Shown piece after piece: positions 1-6,496 of a stretch of 17,710 nucleotides of DNA. The stretch is from Phycisphaerae bacterium (lineage in GTDB: Bacteria > Planctomycetota > Phycisphaerae > JAAYCJ01). The notes beneath the pieces were generated by a model. That model made no database searches. It was given only the letters and a program-made list of their open reading frames with translations, and was not told the origin of the DNA. Every line of letters begins with the position of its first letter. The first letter of the stretch is position 1. The DNA lies in NCBI GenBank assembly GCA_012514125.1, contig JAAZAW010000184.1, positions 1 to 17,710 of the forward strand. The letters run 5' to 3'. The translations under genes were made by a program, and so were the position numbers.

Positions 1-18
1 AAGGAAAAAAGAGAAAAA

Positions 19-67
19 GCGGGCGAACGGATTCGAACCGTCGACGTCCAGCTTGGGAAGCTGGCAC
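19..67 (-). tRNA. tRNA-Gly(CCC) 3'-half remnant (possible attachment site)
   Basis: Read on the minus strand, this is the 3' half of a tRNA. It has an anticodon stem CCAGC/GCTGG (48-52 with 60-64) and a 7-base loop TTCCCAA with anticodon CCC. A short variable region, a T-arm GACGG-TTCGAAT-CCGTT (26-42) and the 3' acceptor strand CGCCCGC (19-25) follow. The matching 5' acceptor strand and a D-arm should lie just above position 67, but neither is there. The gene is therefore split or truncated. A displaced 3' half is what a tyrosine-recombinase element leaves when it integrates into a tRNA gene, which would place the element on the higher-coordinate side. No second copy lies in this window, so integration is inference. 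Confidence 0.75.
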
Positions 68-186
68 TTGCCTCCTAAACCTCATTAAAACCCCACTTTT
101 GACCGCTTTTATGAGGGGGTAAACTGAATGTAGACTGGAATTGGACACGATTCGGGCACAGAGCATAATAGCGACCTATTCAAGAA

Positions 187-206
187 TGACGCCGGTTTGA
201 CGCCGG
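187..206. repeat. Tandem 9-bp direct repeat TGACGCCGG
   Basis: TGACGCCGG occurs twice (187-195 and 198-206), separated by TT, in the 200-bp non-coding stretch between the tRNA remnant and the end of fic. I see no gene in 68-269. A T-rich run at 232-245 might help end fic transcription, but no clear hairpin precedes it. The repeat could be a protein-binding site or chance. Confidence 0.5.
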
Positions 207-269
207 AAAATATTCAACCTGATGTGATCAACTTTTTTTCTTTTTCCGCCGAAATTCTAAACTGCTGAC

Positions 270-1445
270 TTATCTACTCTCCATGATGGGTTCCGCACCT
301 TCATTCAAAATCTTGATGTATCGATCATAAATAAACTGCCGATTGCGACGTTTGCCTGTCAATTCTTTGATAATTCCTGCTTTCTGCAAATGAATCAACG
401 AGGCTGTTACCGTGGGAACCGAGAGACGGAGTTCCTGAGAGGTTTTCATAATGGAACAAATCGGATGCTTCTGCATATAGCTTAACAGCCGAAGTGCAGA
501 ACCCGAAGCCCGTCCCAATAATTCGATCTTTTTCAGATCATCATCAAACAATTTCAAAAGGCGTTTGATCGTTTTTACTGCCTGCACCGATGTCTCGATC
601 ACTCCATTTAAGAAGAACTCTATCCACGCCTCCCAATCGCCCTCTGTACGTACTTTTTGAAGCAATTCGTAATAATCCTGTCGATTGACTTTGAAATACA
701 GACTCAGGTAAAGCATCGGCAACGTCAATGCCCTGGCTTCACACAGCATCAAGGTAATCAACAGTCGTCCTAATCGGCCGTTGCCATCCAGAAATGGATG
801 GATTGTCTCAAATTGAACATGAGCCAGAGCTGCCTTGATTAAAAGTGGTAATTTCACCGGCTGATCGTGCAGAAACTTTTCCAAAGCCCCCATACATTCC
901 ATAACCTTATCCGGCGGTGGTGGAACAAAACGAGCATTCCCAGGTCGGGAACCACCAATCCAATTCTGACTTCTTCGAAATTCGCCAGGATTTTTCTTAC
1001 TCCCCCGTCCCTTCGATAATAGCACCCCATGAATCTCTCGAAAGAGTCGAAGCGACAATGGCATTCCTTTTTTCAATCGCTCCAATCCATATTGCAGTGC
1101 CGCTACATAATTCGATACGTCCTGGACATCGTCCACAGGAACCCCAGGAGTTTCTTTATCTTCGAATAAAAGTAAATCGGTCAGTGACGATTGAGTTCCT
1201 TCAATCTGCGAAGAAAGTACCGCCTCTTTTCGAATATACATATAAAGAAATAATGATGGATCGGGTAGAAGACCTGCCATGCCGTCCAAACGCCCCAGAG
1301 CAATCATTGCCTTATCCAGAAGATCCCGCAACTTTCCATCAATTTGAATGGGCGGTACCGGAGGCAAGGGTTGTGGGACAAAAGCCTTGCATTTTTCTCC
1401 AACGGTTGAAATCACTTCATAATATCCGATTTGTTTTCGCTTCAT
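270..1445 (-). CDS. Fic family AMP-transferase with class II inhibitory motif and C-terminal wHTH
   Basis: This 391-aa protein belongs to the Fic family, which usually transfers AMP from ATP to hydroxyl groups of target proteins. The active-site motif is intact: H216-P-F-L-D220-G-N-G-R224-L-G-R227. An N-terminal helix carries S78-S-Q-I-E82-G83, which fits the [S/T]xxxE[G/N] autoinhibition motif of class II Fic proteins, whose Glu blocks productive ATP binding. Residues about 310-385 look like a winged helix-turn-helix (around TSQELRLSVPTVTASL), so the protein may bind DNA. It stands alone: no antitoxin gene is adjacent, consistent with built-in inhibition. The upstream region contains a phased inverted-repeat array over a likely promoter, suggesting autoregulation. 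It lies beside a tRNA remnant and a broken transposase, so it is probably accessory. The Shine-Dalgarno is weak: AAGGA lies about 15 nt before the ATG. The targets are unknown. Confidence 0.93.
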   Translation of the reverse strand: MKRKQIGYYEVISTVGEKCKAFVPQPLPPVPPIQIDGKLRDLLDKAMIALGRLDGMAGLLPDPSLFLYMYIRKEAVLSSQIEGTQSSLTDLLLFEDKETPGVPVDDVQDVSNYVAALQYGLERLKKGMPLSLRLFREIHGVLLSKGRGSKKNPGEFRRSQNWIGGSRPGNARFVPPPPDKVMECMGALEKFLHDQPVKLPLLIKAALAHVQFETIHPFLDGNGRLGRLLITLMLCEARALTLPMLYLSLYFKVNRQDYYELLQKVRTEGDWEAWIEFFLNGVIETSVQAVKTIKRLLKLFDDDLKKIELLGRASGSALRLLSYMQKHPICSIMKTSQELRLSVPTVTASLIHLQKAGIIKELTGKRRNRQFIYDRYIKILNEGAEPIMESR

Positions 1446-1460
1446 GGTATCTTAAGGTTT

Positions 1461-1528
1461 CCTTTAATATGAAATCAACTATTAAAGGTTATCGCATATC
1501 CCTTTAATTATCAAGTCGTAATTAAAGG
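1461..1528. promoter_or_regulatory. Operator-like array: four ATTAAAGG half-sites at 20-bp phase, upstream of fic
   Basis: An 8-bp word occurs four times in alternating orientation: CCTTTAAT at 1461, ATTAAAGG at 1481, CCTTTAAT at 1501 and ATTAAAGG at 1521. The starts are exactly 20 bp apart. This makes two palindromic sites, 1461-1488 and 1501-1528, whose centres are 40 bp apart, about four helical turns. The array ends 16 bp upstream of the fic start codon. Copy 4 lies in the spacer, and copy 3 overlaps the -10, of a plausible minus-strand promoter at 1507-1536. A repressor site array is the simplest reading. The wHTH of Fic itself is the obvious candidate ligand (inference). Confidence 0.7.
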
Positions 1529-1536
1529 TTTGTCAG
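1507..1536 (-). promoter_or_regulatory. Candidate fic promoter
   Basis: On the minus strand, CTGACA (1536-1531) and GATAAT (1512-1507) are separated by 18 bp. Each box has one mismatch to the sigma70 consensus. It points at fic and is interleaved with the ATTAAAGG array. Confidence 0.45.
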
Positions 1537-2020
1537 GAACCTATATCAACCTTTCGATGGTCAGGAACTTTACCCCAGCGTTGTAGTAAAAGCGACTCTC
1601 CTCTGTATCATCCTTTTACTGTTGGTAATAAACGTATTGTTGCATCCCTGTTCATCTGATTTTCCACCAGACTTATCACGATTGTTTCCGGCAGGTTCTC
1701 CCGAACAAATCGACCACATCTCCATCCAATGCAGGATAATGTCACCAGAACGATCCGTGAACGTTCCAGAACTATTTCACATCCGTTTCGTCAATCATTG
1801 TGTCCATCTTGCCCTTCTTTTCCTCCCCCACCAATTCCTGAATCACTTTCGTCGCCTGCTTATGATGATATGGGGACCTAAAACATGCAGGCTCCACCCA
1901 GGCACAGATCCACCCTGAAAAAAAGACTTCGGACAATTCGGGATGAAAGGCAAGCCCAAGATGCCTGATGGCATCAAGAAACTTGCCTCCCCAACAGATC
2001 CAAATCCGCTCACCTTGTGA
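1537..2020. other. Non-coding or decayed stretch between fic and the transposase remnant
   Basis: I can support no intact gene here. Short open frames exist on both strands but resemble no family I recognise and have no convincing ribosome-binding sites. TCAGGAAC is repeated at 1533-1540 and 1561-1568. The stretch probably contains eroded mobile-element DNA, because its right edge runs into an IS66-like fragment. Confidence 0.5.
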
Positions 2021-2269
2021 TGTCGGCTGGATCGGACGCTCTATCAACAGGAAGTTTACCAATGCCCTTGCTGCAAAAAAGTCTACATAGCCCAACCCCC
2101 AGGCGTCTTTTCCCGGAGCCATTACGGCAACGGACTGTTGACTTATGTGGCGGTGGAACATTATCTGTTTGGCCGAACGCTCGGACAGTTGGAGTCGCAG
2201 CTGGGTATCGGTTATGGTTCGCTTATTCAGGCGATGCACGGTGTGGCGAAGATTCTGGAAGTTGCCTGA
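2021..2269 (+). pseudogene. Broken IS66-family-like transposase fragment
   Basis: One open frame between stops at 2018 and 2267 reads YQQEVYQCPCCKKVYIAQ, then a segment around HYGNGLLTYVAVEHYLFG, then LGQLESQLGIGYGSLIQ. This matches the zinc-finger region and following helical region of IS66-type TnpC transposases as I know them. There is no usable start, and the N-terminal coiled coil and the C-terminal DDE catalytic domain are missing. It is therefore a relic of about 80 codons. No terminal inverted repeats or target duplications were recognised. It marks this side of the window as a site of past mobile-element activity. Confidence 0.6.
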
Positions 2270-2375
2270 CGGTCTTCGATCATCTTTTTTGGTGGACCAT
2301 GCATTTTTCGGCGGCTATACTGGTGGACTAATTTATGGGCTGCGATTATGATATAACAACCGTTAAGAATAACTT

Positions 2376-3368
2376 ATGCAAATAGAAGCATCAAAAAATG
2401 AGTGTGATGTTCCGTTCGGTGACCTGTATGGTCCCGTTTCACAGGAACTTGGCTTGGTTCGCGACCGGCTGGTGGTGGAACTGCATTCGGACGATCCGCA
2501 GATCGATGCGATGTGCGGGCATGTCTCGCGATACCAGGGCAAATTACTTCGTCCGGCGGTGCTGCTGCTTTCGGGCAAGGCGTGCGGCGGTCTTGTGGAC
2601 GACCATATTTCATTTGGGGTGATTATCGAACTGTTGCACCTGGCGACGTTGATTCATGACGATGTGCTGGACCAGGCGAAGCTTCGCCGAAGATCGATGA
2701 CCGCCAATGAGCTTTGGGGGAATGAATCGAGTGTTCTGTTGGGCGATTATCTGCTTAGCAAGGCGTTCGACCTTTGTAACCGGACGGGGCATTTGAAGAT
2801 CAATCGGACTATTTCTGAAGTTGCCCAAACCATTTGTCGGGGCGAATTGCTTCAATGTATGAACCGAGGCCGATGGGACCTGGACGAGAAGCGTTACCTT
2901 GAAATCATCCACATGAAGACGGGGTGTTTGTATCAGATGTGCTGCCGAATCGGAGGCGAGCTTGGAGGAGGATCGGCGACGGAGATCGAGGCGTTGGAGG
3001 GCTATGGGCGATTGATCGGACAGGGGTTTCAGATGATCGATGATCTGCTCGATATTGTCGGGCGAGAACGCCAGACGGGCAAAACGCTGGGATCGGACCT
3101 GGCCCAGGCCAAGCCCACGCTGCCGACGATTCATTTTTATCGTCAGGCCGATGAAACTCTCCGGGGGTGTCTGATTAATTTGATCCATAAAAATAAAAAT
3201 GATGAAATTCTCGCTTTGCTCAAGGGGCAGGGAAGTTTAGAATATAGCCAGAAGTGTGCCGACGAATTTATACGTCAGGCGAAAGAGAAACTGGAAACCC
3301 TCAAGGCGACTCTAGCCCGGCAAGCCCTGGCGCAGGTTGCCGATTATATCGTAAGAAGGTCATGCTAG
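2376..3368 (+). CDS. ispB: Long-chain trans-polyprenyl diphosphate synthase (IspB-type)
   Basis: The 330-aa length is normal for class I trans-prenyltransferases, which add isopentenyl diphosphate units to an allylic primer to build side chains for quinones or similar lipids. The first aspartate-rich motif is D95-D-V-L-D99 and the second is D222-D-L-L-D226. GKLLRP (55-60), GELLQ (156-160) and GKTLGSDL (235-242) are the other family signatures. The residues before the first motif (HLATLIHDD) resemble those of long-chain enzymes such as E. coli IspB rather than farnesyl synthases, so an octaprenyl-like product is likely. The exact chain length cannot be read off. The ATG at 2376 has only a poor Shine-Dalgarno. 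The 3' end overlaps the next gene by 7 nt, indicating co-transcription. The symbol is given by family similarity. Confidence 0.9.
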   Translation: MQIEASKNECDVPFGDLYGPVSQELGLVRDRLVVELHSDDPQIDAMCGHVSRYQGKLLRPAVLLLSGKACGGLVDDHISFGVIIELLHLATLIHDDVLDQAKLRRRSMTANELWGNESSVLLGDYLLSKAFDLCNRTGHLKINRTISEVAQTICRGELLQCMNRGRWDLDEKRYLEIIHMKTGCLYQMCCRIGGELGGGSATEIEALEGYGRLIGQGFQMIDDLLDIVGRERQTGKTLGSDLAQAKPTLPTIHFYRQADETLRGCLINLIHKNKNDEILALLKGQGSLEYSQKCADEFIRQAKEKLETLKATLARQALAQVADYIVRRSC

Positions 3369-4516
3369 AATTAAGGACACAAGACAAACAGCGTGAGTTT
3401 CAGAACGACGGGCGGAACCGTTCGGAACATCAAACTCTCTTTTTTATTTTTCATTTTTGTTCTCTTGTTCTTCTTCTTATCGGTGCGGCGGGGCTCGTGT
3501 ATAACGTTGTGCGGTGGGTTCGGACCGGTGAGGGAAGTTTTGCACAGTTCGGCATTATCGGGTCGGCGATGCTCATGGGGTTTTCGGTGATTGTTTTTAT
3601 CAATTCACGTCTACTCAAATTTCTTTTCAACTCCGATCGACTTCGCGATTTATATGCCAATACCATCAGCCAGGACATCCAAACCTCGGTTGCCCCGACG
3701 GAACATCTCAAGAAAGATGTCGAGATGCTGCGGGGGCAGATTGAGCAGTCGGTTTTGTTGATGCGGGAAATCGCTGAAAATACGCTGCTTGACGATGCGG
3801 CTAGGAAGAAGAAATACGAGCTTCACGCCTATGAAGAATCGAAACAAACTTTTGCACAGGTCGATCGTCTGGCGGCAGCGCGTGAATGGTCCCAGATTCG
3901 CCTGCTTATGGAACGGTTGATTTACAAATATCCGAACAACCTTGAGCCTAAGCGTCATTTCGAACAACTCGAAGAGATGCGTAAACGTCTGTTTCCTGAT
4001 GAACTTGCCCAGTCGCGCAAAACGATAAACGATCTGATAGCCATCAGCGCCTGGGACAAAGCGGTTCAACATGCTCGGACCTTGTTGTCGAACCATCCCG
4101 ATATGCCTCAGGCCCGTGAGCTTGAAGCGCAGGTTCTTTCTGATCGCAAAAAGTTCCGCGACGAACATCTCAAGCGGATGGCAGGGGATATTCAAAAACT
4201 CATCGCTCGAAAACGGTGGAACGATTCGCTGGGAATCGCTCGTCAGTTGATTGAGAAATATCCCGACAGCGTTGAAGCCGAGGCCCTTCGTCTTCAGATG
4301 AACACGATGGAAGACAACGCGGAAATTGAAAAACGTCAGGAGCTTGAAGAACAGATTAAAGACCTGGTGAAACGTCGCAATTTCATCCAGGCGGTCGAGA
4401 TGGCCAAGTATGTGATCGCCACCTATCCCAGCAGTCCTCAGGCTGCGGTTTTGCGGAATCAGATTTCAAAACTCGAAGAATTGGCCCAGGAACAGGAAAA
4501 AGAAATTCAACTTTGA
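3362..4516 (+). CDS. Two-helix membrane protein with TPR-like repeats
   Basis: I chose the ATG at 3362 because AGAAGG lies just upstream and the start overlaps the ispB stop (ATGCTAG). This gives 384 aa and suggests translational coupling. Two hydrophobic segments, about residues 25-50 and 62-82, anchor the protein. A charged, probably coiled-coil stretch follows. Then come about four helical-repeat units, each with a basic loop and a phrase such as LIEKYPDS, LIYKYPNN, LLSNHPDM or VIATYPSS. These resemble TPR or HAT-like pairs with a conserved YP at the end of helix B. No catalytic motif is visible. It may be a membrane-tethered scaffold. Its place in the ispB operon does not reveal a partner. 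Confidence 0.88.
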   Translation: MLELRTQDKQREFQNDGRNRSEHQTLFFIFHFCSLVLLLIGAAGLVYNVVRWVRTGEGSFAQFGIIGSAMLMGFSVIVFINSRLLKFLFNSDRLRDLYANTISQDIQTSVAPTEHLKKDVEMLRGQIEQSVLLMREIAENTLLDDAARKKKYELHAYEESKQTFAQVDRLAAAREWSQIRLLMERLIYKYPNNLEPKRHFEQLEEMRKRLFPDELAQSRKTINDLIAISAWDKAVQHARTLLSNHPDMPQARELEAQVLSDRKKFRDEHLKRMAGDIQKLIARKRWNDSLGIARQLIEKYPDSVEAEALRLQMNTMEDNAEIEKRQELEEQIKDLVKRRNFIQAVEMAKYVIATYPSSPQAAVLRNQISKLEELAQEQEKEIQL

Positions 4517-4527
4517 TACCAAACCAA

Positions 4528-4625
4528 CTTAATTTGTGCGCCAAGAGTAAAAGGTTTTGGTGTGACTTTTACGGTTTTTTCTTGTGAAAAAGGTTGTACC
4601 GTTCCAGCAGGGCGCAAAAATTAAG
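4528..4625 (+). ncRNA. Candidate structured RNA or small inverted-repeat element
   Basis: The ends CTTAATTTGTGCGCC (4528-4542) and GGCGCAAAAATTAAG (4611-4625) pair at 14 of 15 positions. Inside are GTAAAAG/CTTTTAC, a 7-bp hairpin, and a second hairpin with TTTTTC-TTGT-GAAAAA closed by CGGT/ACCG. Together these could fold as a three-way junction of about 98 nt. It starts 12 nt after the stop of the upstream TPR gene. It may be a 3'-UTR structure or terminator, a regulatory RNA, or a MITE-like element with 15-bp terminal inverted repeats. I see no target-site duplication. It matches no riboswitch class I recognise. Confidence 0.45.
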
Positions 4626-4722
4626 TCTCTTTCGTACAACACGTTGGGCGTGAATGTTTTTTGTCGTTTTCGAGCAGGCGGGAATTCAGTTTTTGCGTAG
4701 GACCTCTAGCGCCGACCACAAG

Positions 4723-4751
4723 TTGACTTGGGTTTAAATTCGATTTATATT
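4723..4751 (+). promoter_or_regulatory. Sigma70-type promoter for the SGNH lipoprotein gene
   Basis: TTGACT (4723-4728) and TATATT (4746-4751) are separated by exactly 17 bp. Transcription would start near 4758, leaving a very short leader that holds AAGGTGGGG (4758-4766) before the ATG at 4773. This supports the downstream start codon, because the earlier in-frame start at 4728 lies inside the promoter. Confidence 0.6.
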
Positions 4752-4772
4752 GAATGTAAGGTGGGGTATAAT

Positions 4773-5534
4773 ATGATTTTAAAACGGTTGACTATCGGTT
4801 TCGTTGTTTTGTTGTGGTGGCTTACGTTGGGCGGATGTGCGGACATCGGTTTGCCCGATCCGGCGGTCCGTTATATTGCCTTTGGCGATTCCTCGACGAA
4901 TGGTCCGGGCGATCTGAATTACTGGAATTTTCTGGCAGAGAAAATCGATCAATCTACGGATCGGTTCGCGAACGAAGGCAGCGGAGGCGAAAGTTCATCT
5001 GAAGGACTCGAACGGCTGAGGGATTTGCTTGAACGTGAACTTTATCCCAACGCGAAGGTTTTGTTATATTGGCAGGGAGGCGACGATCTTATCCGTTTCA
5101 TAAAAGATCGCGATCCTTTGCTGGTGTATTCACCGAACGACGAAAATTATCCCTTTAAAAATGATCTGGAATCCGAGCTTGACACTATTCAGAATAATAT
5201 CGAACAAAGCATCGCTTTGGGACAGAATGCGGGGCTGAAAGTGTATGCGGCGACGTATTATTTTTTGATGCAAAATATGCAATGTAAGCCGGCGATTTTG
5301 GGGATACTCGTGGGGACCCAGGCGGATCATGCCAACGATTATATTGTCAAACTCAACGAGCGTATCCGGCAGGCGGTTCAGAACCGAGACGCGGTACTGG
5401 TCGATGTCGAGACACAGGCATTGTTTTTTTTGGAGGACAGGAATAATTATCACGACTGCAATCACATGAGCGACCGGGGCAACCGGATTGTCGCGGATGT
5501 TTTTTTCACGGTGCTCGATCCTGTGGCGGATTAG
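4773..5534 (+). CDS. SGNH/GDSL-type hydrolase lipoprotein
   Basis: The 253-aa product starts at ATG 4773, preceded by AAGGTGGGG. Residues 1-22 form a lipoprotein signal ending LTLGGC, with Cys22 as the lipidated residue, so the protein is probably anchored to a membrane outside the cytoplasm. The SGNH blocks are: block I G38-D39-S40 (nucleophile Ser40), block II Gly near 69-72, block III G102-G-D104-D, and block V D228-C-N-H231 (catalytic Asp and His). Block III normally reads GxND; here the oxyanion-hole Asn is Asp104. The family cleaves esters of lipids, polysaccharides or peptidoglycan, and the substrate here cannot be told. The gene is monocistronic, with a good promoter upstream. Its stop lies 3 bp from the stop of the convergent gene. 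Confidence 0.85.
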   Translation: MILKRLTIGFVVLLWWLTLGGCADIGLPDPAVRYIAFGDSSTNGPGDLNYWNFLAEKIDQSTDRFANEGSGGESSSEGLERLRDLLERELYPNAKVLLYWQGGDDLIRFIKDRDPLLVYSPNDENYPFKNDLESELDTIQNNIEQSIALGQNAGLKVYAATYYFLMQNMQCKPAILGILVGTQADHANDYIVKLNERIRQAVQNRDAVLVDVETQALFFLEDRNNYHDCNHMSDRGNRIVADVFFTVLDPVAD

Positions 5535-5537
5535 TTT

Positions 5538-6230
5538 TTATCGTTGAGCCTTCCATGGAATACCGAGATATTGGTGAAACCACCTGACCGCCTGAGAGGC
5601 GACTTCTTCCAGCGCGCCGGGTTCTTCAAATAATTGAGTTGCTTCCGGTACAACAACGAATTTTTTATCGACATTCAGACTTTCATACGCATGGCCGTTG
5701 ATGTCCATCACCGTATAATCAAAACCACCTACGATCAACAGTGTTGGGGTTTCGATTCGTGAAAAAATATCCCCTGCCAGATCGGTTCGGCCGCTTTTTG
5801 AAACCAGGGCCTTAATAATTTCGGGTCGCTCGACCGAGGCGATCATTGCCGCAGCCGCTCCGACGCCTCCTCCCAGAATGCCGATGCTCAAATGCATCGC
5901 GTGTTCGTTTTCATCAATCCAGTCAATCACGTCGATCACCCTGCGTGTCAGAAGATCGACATTGTAACGAAGATTTCCTGTTCGCATGTCGTAAGCTTCT
6001 TCCGTCGGTGTCAGCAGGTCCATCATGAGAGTTGCCAGACCTTCCTGCTGAAGTTCACTCGCAAGGTAACGATTTCGCGGGCTATACCGGTTACTTCCGG
6101 TTCCCTGAACGATCAGGATTATGCCGATCGCATTTTCCGGTATGCCGAGTGTACCTTCGAGCATCGTTCTGCCCGACGGAATCATCACGGTTTTTTCTTC
6201 CACGCGATTCGTCATGGAAATATTCATCAT
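5538..6230 (-). CDS. Alpha/beta-hydrolase (dienelactone-hydrolase-like), probable pseudoenzyme
   Basis: The 230-aa protein matches a small intracellular alpha/beta-hydrolase family related to dienelactone hydrolase. Conserved phrases are visible: GTGSNRYSPRNRYLA (43-57), LATLMMDLLT (65-74), TLLIVGGFD (163-171) and LFEEPGALEEVA (200-211). The nucleophile elbow, normally G-x-S-x-G, reads G120-G-G-V-G124, so the Ser is replaced by Gly122. The catalytic His, normally in the phrase ATHLFEEPG, is Gln199. The acid Asp171 is kept. The frame is intact, and GGGGGG precedes the ATG, so this looks like a retained non-catalytic protein rather than a broken gene. It is convergent with the SGNH gene and divergent from the M16 protease. 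Its role is unknown. Confidence 0.85.
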   Translation of the reverse strand: MMNISMTNRVEEKTVMIPSGRTMLEGTLGIPENAIGIILIVQGTGSNRYSPRNRYLASELQQEGLATLMMDLLTPTEEAYDMRTGNLRYNVDLLTRRVIDVIDWIDENEHAMHLSIGILGGGVGAAAAMIASVERPEIIKALVSKSGRTDLAGDIFSRIETPTLLIVGGFDYTVMDINGHAYESLNVDKKFVVVPEATQLFEEPGALEEVASQAVRWFHQYLGIPWKAQR

Positions 6231-6453
6231 TATTCCCCCCCTTTAGCTCCCTGATGGAAAACTTTTCATTATCATTATTTAATTATATCGTCTTTTTTTC
6301 AATTTTGAAGTTTTCGGAATTTCGGTGTGATCAGGAACTATGGCGATTTTTCCGCCATCATTTCCTCGCAAGCCCAAATCTTATTTTATCGAGAAAAATT
6401 TCCGCTGAAAACTTTCTCGCTCCGGCGGATCAAGCGCGTATAATAAAAGACCG
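6231..6453. other. Divergent intergenic region with several hairpins
   Basis: This AT-rich region lies between the hydrolase and the protease. Visible inverted repeats are ATGGCG/CGCCAT (6340-6358) and CGAGAAA/TTTCTCG (6390-6419). A plus-strand TATAAT lies at 6439-6444, but I see no good -35 at 17 bp. The hairpins may be leader or operator elements; no family is recognised. Confidence 0.4.
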
Positions 6454-6471
6454 TATTGAATGGATTCAATA
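6454..6471. promoter_or_regulatory. Perfect palindrome upstream of the M16 protease
   Basis: TATTGAAT and ATTCAATA are perfect inverted repeats separated by GG. The site begins 9 bp after a TATAAT (6439-6444) and ends 25 bp before the ATG at 6497. It therefore overlaps the expected transcription start. A dimeric regulator site or a 5'-UTR hairpin are both possible. Confidence 0.5.
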
Positions 6472-6496
6472 GCAGTATAAGTTGAAGAGGAACCAC

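Noticed and set aside
917..1507. 196-aa plus-strand open frame across fic
   Set aside because: It is antisense to a clearly real Fic gene and has no recognisable domain.
1772..2239. 155-aa minus-strand open frame
   Set aside because: It is antisense to the IS66-like fragment in its upstream part and has no family resemblance.
4639..4660. Short CACG/CGTG hairpin followed by TTTTTT as a terminator
   Set aside because: A 4-bp stem is too weak to call. The nearby 98-nt element is the stronger structure.
6262..6290. Fur/Zur-box-like GATAAT repeats on the minus strand upstream of the hydrolase
   Set aside because: Only about two loose hexamers match and there is no palindromic third unit. Such words are common in AT-rich intergenic DNA.
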